Shown here: piece after piece, positions 60,746 through 64,000 of the stretch
Layout of the letters: each line of letters begins with the position of its first letter
Numbering within the stretch: the first letter of the stretch is position 1
Source: Flavivirga eckloniae
GTDB taxonomy: Bacteria > Bacteroidota > Bacteroidia > Flavobacteriales > Flavobacteriaceae
Assembly: GCF_002886045.1 (NCBI RefSeq)
Contig: NZ_CP025791.1
Coordinates: 3,797,001-3,861,000 of the forward strand
DNA length: 64,000 nt
Direction: 5' to 3'
Made by a program: the position numbers and the translations under genes
The notes under the pieces: generated by a model
What the model was told of the DNA's origin: nothing
What the model saw: only the letters and a program-made list of their open reading frames with translations
Databases searched by the model: none

Positions 60746-61642
60746 CTATTTCGATGTTAAATCTCTAAAAAGAGATTCTAAACTTGCATTTTTTTGATTT
60801 AGTTGTAAAATTTTTAATTGGTTGTCGTGGGCGAAATCAAATACATGAGATCGCATGTCTTCTGAGGTTTTAAAAGTAATTTCGTAAACAAAATCGTAAG
60901 TGTTTGTTACATTCTTTACTTTGGGGAGTTTTAATAAAAAAGCATCTTCAACGCGATAGTCAAATTCAACGATAACAGTTTGTTCCTTTTCGTCGCGTAG
61001 TTCGCTTAGCTTTTTGTCTGCAACAATTTCGCCTTTATTAATAATGATAACCCGATCGCACATAGCTTCAACTTCTTGCATGATATGTGTGGAAAGAAAC
61101 ACGGTTTTAGTTTCTCCAATCGTTTTTATAAGGTTTCTAATATCGACCAATTGATTAGGATCTAAGCCTGTGGTCGGCTCGTCTAATATCAAAACATCAG
61201 GATCATGCAACAAGGCATTAGCTAGCCCCACACGTTGGCGATATCCTTTAGAAAGCTGACCTATTTTTTTATGAACTTCAGGTGTTAAGCCAGTAAGTTC
61301 TATAACATCGTTAATACGCTGTTTAGAAACCTTATATATATTCGCATTAAAATTTAAATACTCCTTAACAAACATGTCTAAATACAAGGGGTTGTGCTCG
61401 GGTAAATACCCAACGCTCTTTTGAACAAGCCGCGTGTTTTCCTTTATATCGTATCCATTTACTTTTGCGGCACCTTCACTAGGATTAATATAAGTGGTTA
61501 ATATCTTCATCATAGTGGATTTTCCGGCGCCATTAGGACCTAAAAACCCAACAATTTCAGGCTTGTTCACTTTAAAAGATATACCGTTTAAAGCCTTCTG
61601 TTCACCATAATATTTTGAAACTCCTATTACTTCAATAGACAT
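60746..61642 (-). CDS. gldA: ABC transporter ATP-binding protein, GldA-type (gliding motility)
   Basis: The start at 61642 (MSIEVIGVSKYYGEQKALNG) is preferred to an ATG 14 codons earlier. The 298-residue protein has Walker A (GFLGPNGAGKSTMMKIL), a Q-loop (VGYLPEHNPLYLDMFVKEYL), signature (LSKGYRQRVGLANALLHD), Walker B (VLILDEPTTGLDPNQL) and the H-loop (STHIMQEVEA). The PEHNPLYLDM segment and the C-terminal tail resemble GldA, the ATPase that works with GldF and GldG in Flavobacterium gliding. Those partners are not in the window. Other Nod/CcmA-like ABC proteins are possible. Confidence 0.85.
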   Translation of the reverse strand: MSIEVIGVSKYYGEQKALNGISFKVNKPEIVGFLGPNGAGKSTMMKILTTYINPSEGAAKVNGYDIKENTRLVQKSVGYLPEHNPLYLDMFVKEYLNFNANIYKVSKQRINDVIELTGLTPEVHKKIGQLSKGYRQRVGLANALLHDPDVLILDEPTTGLDPNQLVDIRNLIKTIGETKTVFLSTHIMQEVEAMCDRVIIINKGEIVADKKLSELRDEKEQTVIVEFDYRVEDAFLLKLPKVKNVTNTYDFVYEITFKTSEDMRSHVFDFAHDNQLKILQLNQKNASLESLFRDLTSK

Positions 61643-61747
61643 AATTAAAATTATTTGTTCAAAAATAATAATTATATAACGCAAGAGAAGTTTTGTTGTA
61701 TAATCTTTAAAACTTTTGAAAAAACAGAAAAAAAACTAAGTCACAAT

Positions 61748-61777
61748 TTTGATTTCTTAAAATATTATTTACTTTAG
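61748..61777 (+). promoter_or_regulatory. predicted promoter of the pheA operon
   Basis: TTTG at 61748-61751, an 18-base spacer and TACTTTAG at 61770-61777, one mismatch from TAnnTTTG. Transcription would start near 61782, nine bases before the leader-peptide ATG. Confidence 0.6.
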
Positions 61778-61790
61778 CCTCATAATTACT

Positions 61791-61874
61791 ATGACAATGA
61801 CAGTATTTTATACATTTTTTAACAACTGGTTTTATTTCTTTTATAGCAAAAGGAACGAGACGTTGTATGTATAA
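61791..61874 (+). CDS. aromatic leader peptide of the pheA attenuator
   Basis: A 27-codon ORF, too short for usual gene calling, encodes MTMTVFYTFFNNWFYFFYSK followed by RNETLYV. It holds six Phe, four Tyr and one Trp among 27 residues, with a run WFYFFY at codons 13-18 (61827-61844). It starts nine bases after the predicted transcription start and is followed by an intrinsic terminator and by pheA. This is the form of a leader peptide on which ribosomes stall when charged phenylalanyl- or tyrosyl-tRNA is scarce. No RBS is obvious, as is usual in Bacteroidota. Confidence 0.8.
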   Translation: MTMTVFYTFFNNWFYFFYSKRNETLYV

Positions 61875-61898
61875 TTTATAACAATAAATTTTAATATG

Positions 61899-61928
61899 AG
61901 TCTCGATGAAAATCGGGACTTTTTTTTG
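61899..61928 (+). terminator. intrinsic terminator of the pheA attenuator
   Basis: AGTCTCGAT pairs with ATCGGGACT (one G-U pair) around GAAA and is followed by seven further T bases. GTCTCG (61900-61905) can instead pair with CGAGAC (61856-61861) inside the leader ORF, forming an antiterminator. Confidence 0.85.
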
Positions 61929-61985
61929 TTCAACTTTTAATTGAATAAATGCAATTAAGGTTGAAGGTATATAAAAAACTAGATT

Positions 61986-62813
61986 TTGATTAAAACGGTA
62001 GCCATACAGGGAGTAAAAGGATCTTTTCATCATATTGTGTCTCAGCAATTTTTTGACGAAAATGTCGATGTTATAGAGTGTTTAACCTTCGATAAGGTCG
62101 TAGATTCTTTAATTACGGAAGAATGCGATGCCGCCATTATGGCCTTGGAAAACTCTATAGTAGGGTCGATTATTCCTAATTACGCATTAATTGATACTTA
62201 CGGTTTGCACATTGTTGGCGAGCATTATCTGGACATTCAGCATAACTTAATGGCTTTGCCGGGGCAGAAGATAGAAGATATTAAAGAAGTGTATTCGCAT
62301 CCCATGGCATTGCTACAATGTAAGGAGTTTTTTAAGCAATATCCGCATATAAAATTGGTGGAAGATAAAGATACGGCAGAGGTGGCACAACGTATACAGG
62401 AAAAAAAGCTTAAAGGAATAGGGGCTATTGCCAGTGTTATGGCTGCAGATATATTCGAGTTAGATGTTTTGGCAGCCAGTATTCAAACTATAAAGCACAA
62501 CGAAACACGTTTTGTTATTGTGAAGCGAACAAATTCGGAAGTTCCGGAAAATGAGATGAACAAAGCGTCGGTTAAATTTGAAAGCGATCATAAGCGAGGT
62601 AGTCTCGCGGCTATTCTTAATGTAATGAGCGATTGCAAGCTAAATCTAACTAAAATTCAATCCCTACCAATAATTGATGAGCCTTGGAAGTATGCTTTTT
62701 TTGTTGATATTACTTTTGACGAATATATAGATTTTAAAAAATCGAAATCTATAATAGATATTATGGGCGAAGGGTTTAAAGTGTTGGGAGAATATAAAAA
62801 TGCTAAATTATGA
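61986..62813 (+). CDS. pheA: prephenate dehydratase
   Basis: The start codon is TTG at 61986: a TAG stop lies two codons upstream and no ATG occurs before the conserved sequence TVAIQGVKGSFHH. The 275-residue protein has the PDT domain (FDKVVDSLITEECDAAIMALENSIVGSI, EHYLDIQHNLMAL, YSHPMALLQCKEFF, ETRFVIV) and a C-terminal ACT regulatory domain (RGSLAAILNVMSDCKLNLTKIQSLPI), which binds phenylalanine. It converts prephenate to phenylpyruvate. There is no fused chorismate mutase. The gene stands behind the leader peptide and terminator, and its TGA overlaps the next ATG. Confidence 0.93.
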   Translation: MIKTVAIQGVKGSFHHIVSQQFFDENVDVIECLTFDKVVDSLITEECDAAIMALENSIVGSIIPNYALIDTYGLHIVGEHYLDIQHNLMALPGQKIEDIKEVYSHPMALLQCKEFFKQYPHIKLVEDKDTAEVAQRIQEKKLKGIGAIASVMAADIFELDVLAASIQTIKHNETRFVIVKRTNSEVPENEMNKASVKFESDHKRGSLAAILNVMSDCKLNLTKIQSLPIIDEPWKYAFFVDITFDEYIDFKKSKSIIDIMGEGFKVLGEYKNAKL

Positions 62814-63955
62814 TTGAAGCAGCAAACAGATTGCAAACGGTAGAGGAATATTACTTTTCAAAGAAATTAAGAGAAGTAAGTTTCCTTATAAATAGCGGTA
62901 AACCTATTATTAATTTAGGGATTGGTAGTCCGGATTTACAGCCGCCAAAAAGGGTTGTAGAGGCTATAAAGGAAGGTTTGCTGGCTCCTAATGCACATAA
63001 ATATCAGAGTTATCAAGGTTTGCCAGAGCTAAGAGATGCTATCGTTGGATTTTATAAAGAGCATTTTTCGGTTTCTTTAAGTGCTTCAACAGAGGTTTTA
63101 CCTCTAATGGGAAGTAAGGAAGGGATTATGCATATTTCAATGGCCTATTTAAATGAAGGAGATGAGGTATTGATTCCAAATCCAGGATACCCAACTTACC
63201 AATCTGTTACAAAATTAGTAGGAGCAAAACCTGTTTTTTACGAACTGGATGCTGCTAACAATTGGTTGCCGGATTTTGAAGCTCTAGAGCAATTGGATTT
63301 GAGCAAGGTAAAACTAATGTGGGTAAACTATCCGCATATGCCAACTGGAGCAACGCCAAATACATATTTGTTTGAAGAATTAGTAGCATTTGCCAAACGT
63401 CATAATATTTTAATAGTTAATGATAATCCGTATAGCTTTATATTAAATGATGCTCCAAAAAGCATATTAAGCGTTACAGGAGCAAAAGATGTTTGTTTAG
63501 AGCTTAACTCGCTAAGTAAAACCTTTAATATGGCTGGCTGGCGCGTAGGTATGGTTGTTGGAGACAGCAAGCATATAAACAATATTTTAAAGGTGAAGAG
63601 TAACATGGATTCTGGTATGTTCTATGGGATTCAAAAAGGAGCTATTGAAGCTTTAAAATGTTCAGAAATGTGGTTTGTTACATTAAATAGCGTGTACAAA
63701 CGACGTCGCGATTTAGTTTGGCGATTAGCAAAAGCTTTAAACTGTACTTACGATGAAAATGCAACGGGGCTTTTTGTTTGGGCTAAATTACCAGAAGGGA
63801 TTAAAGCTGAAACATACATAGATGAGGTGTTAAAAAATAAACATGTATTTATTACACCGGGAACTATTTTTGGGAGTAAAGGCGAAGGGTATATCCGATT
63901 TTCTCTATGTGCGCCAACCGAAGTTTTAGAAGAAGCTATAAAACGAGTTGAATAA
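62810..63955 (+). CDS. PLP-dependent class I/II aminotransferase (probably aromatic)
   Basis: The 381-residue fold-type I aminotransferase has INLGIGSPDLQPP, HKYQSYQGLPELRDAIVGFY, IPNPGYPTYQSVTKLVG, MWVNYPHMPTGA, IVNDNPYSFI and the PLP lysine in LNSLSKTFNMAGWRVGM. It begins in the last four bases of pheA (ATGA). The position after prephenate dehydratase, behind an aromatic leader peptide, suggests amination of phenylpyruvate or 4-hydroxyphenylpyruvate; the sequence alone would also allow other keto acids. The window ends 45 bases after its stop, where no feature is seen. The likely next genes (tyrA, aroG) fall outside. Confidence 0.9.
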   Translation: MIEAANRLQTVEEYYFSKKLREVSFLINSGKPIINLGIGSPDLQPPKRVVEAIKEGLLAPNAHKYQSYQGLPELRDAIVGFYKEHFSVSLSASTEVLPLMGSKEGIMHISMAYLNEGDEVLIPNPGYPTYQSVTKLVGAKPVFYELDAANNWLPDFEALEQLDLSKVKLMWVNYPHMPTGATPNTYLFEELVAFAKRHNILIVNDNPYSFILNDAPKSILSVTGAKDVCLELNSLSKTFNMAGWRVGMVVGDSKHINNILKVKSNMDSGMFYGIQKGAIEALKCSEMWFVTLNSVYKRRRDLVWRLAKALNCTYDENATGLFVWAKLPEGIKAETYIDEVLKNKHVFITPGTIFGSKGEGYIRFSLCAPTEVLEEAIKRVE

Positions 63956-64000
63956 GTATTTTGTTTGTTATAAACAGTGATATAGAAAAGTGTAAATAAT

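Noticed and set aside
61707-62048. 113-residue minus-strand ORF across the pheA leader
   Set aside because: It runs through the terminator and pheA start. Its long Phe/Ile-rich tail is the antisense of the attenuator, and no family signal is present.

Overview
The window is chromosomal DNA of a gliding, marine-type Flavobacteriaceae bacterium (Bacteroidota). The basis is low GC, a SusC/SusD pair, a GldA-type ABC protein, several TTTG-N18/19-TAnnTT(T/A)G promoter-like elements typical of Bacteroidota, and many 'MKK...' lipoproteins. Functions were assigned by reading motifs; no database search was run.

Region 1 (about 93-22997, + strand) is a polysaccharide utilisation locus for N-linked glycans. 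Ten closely packed genes encode a GHL10-type lipoprotein, three GH92 alpha-mannosidases, glycosylasparaginase, a SusB-type GH97 alpha-glucosidase, a GH65 alpha-glucosidase with hydrolase-type catalytic glutamates, a PNGase F-like amidase and a GH85 endo-beta-N-acetylglucosaminidase. SusC, SusD and a LamG-containing surface lipoprotein follow, ending at a strong terminator. A NagB-LmbE fusion (23355-25289) takes GlcNAc-derived sugar into glycolysis. Together the set could strip the whole precursor-type glycan, including its glucose cap, from protein.

Region 2 (about 25500-37866, mostly - strand) is accessory DNA. A two-gene Rhs/SpvB-like system (34336-37866 and 30323-34330) ends in a putative permuted NlpC/P60-like toxin tip, followed by a likely immunity lipoprotein. 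Beyond it lies an array of small genes, one orphan toxin tip with its probable immunity gene, and REP/RAYT mobile elements. One RAYT transposase is interrupted exactly in its HUH motif by a 24-bp repeat, and two roughly 331-bp near-identical direct repeats flank the orphan toxin/immunity pair.

Region 3 (38289-48661, + strand) is assimilatory sulfate reduction and cysteine synthesis: Rrf2 regulator, DUF2061 protein, CysH, CysD, CysN, siroheme sulfite reductase with a HEPN-like C-terminal domain, CobA, a Met8-like protein, a ferredoxin-NADP reductase-like flavoprotein, CysE and CysM. A palindrome at the predicted promoter start is a candidate Rrf2 operator. GC-rich intergenic repeats are scattered through the operon, and one is translated inside the Met8-like gene.

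Region 4 (48788-55404) is a SAM-I riboswitch-controlled methionine operon: MetH split into two genes, an MTHFR-like paralogue and MetF. A four-helix-bundle S23 gene with long inverted repeats sits between the two metH halves.

Region 5 (55439-63955) holds a PagL-like lipid A deacylase, a DUF2807 lipoprotein, ackA and pta (- strand), gldA (- strand) and the start of a phenylalanine/tyrosine operon (pheA and an aminotransferase). Before pheA are a promoter, a 27-residue leader peptide with 11 aromatic residues, and a terminator with a competing pairing, which together form a complete candidate ribosome-mediated attenuator.
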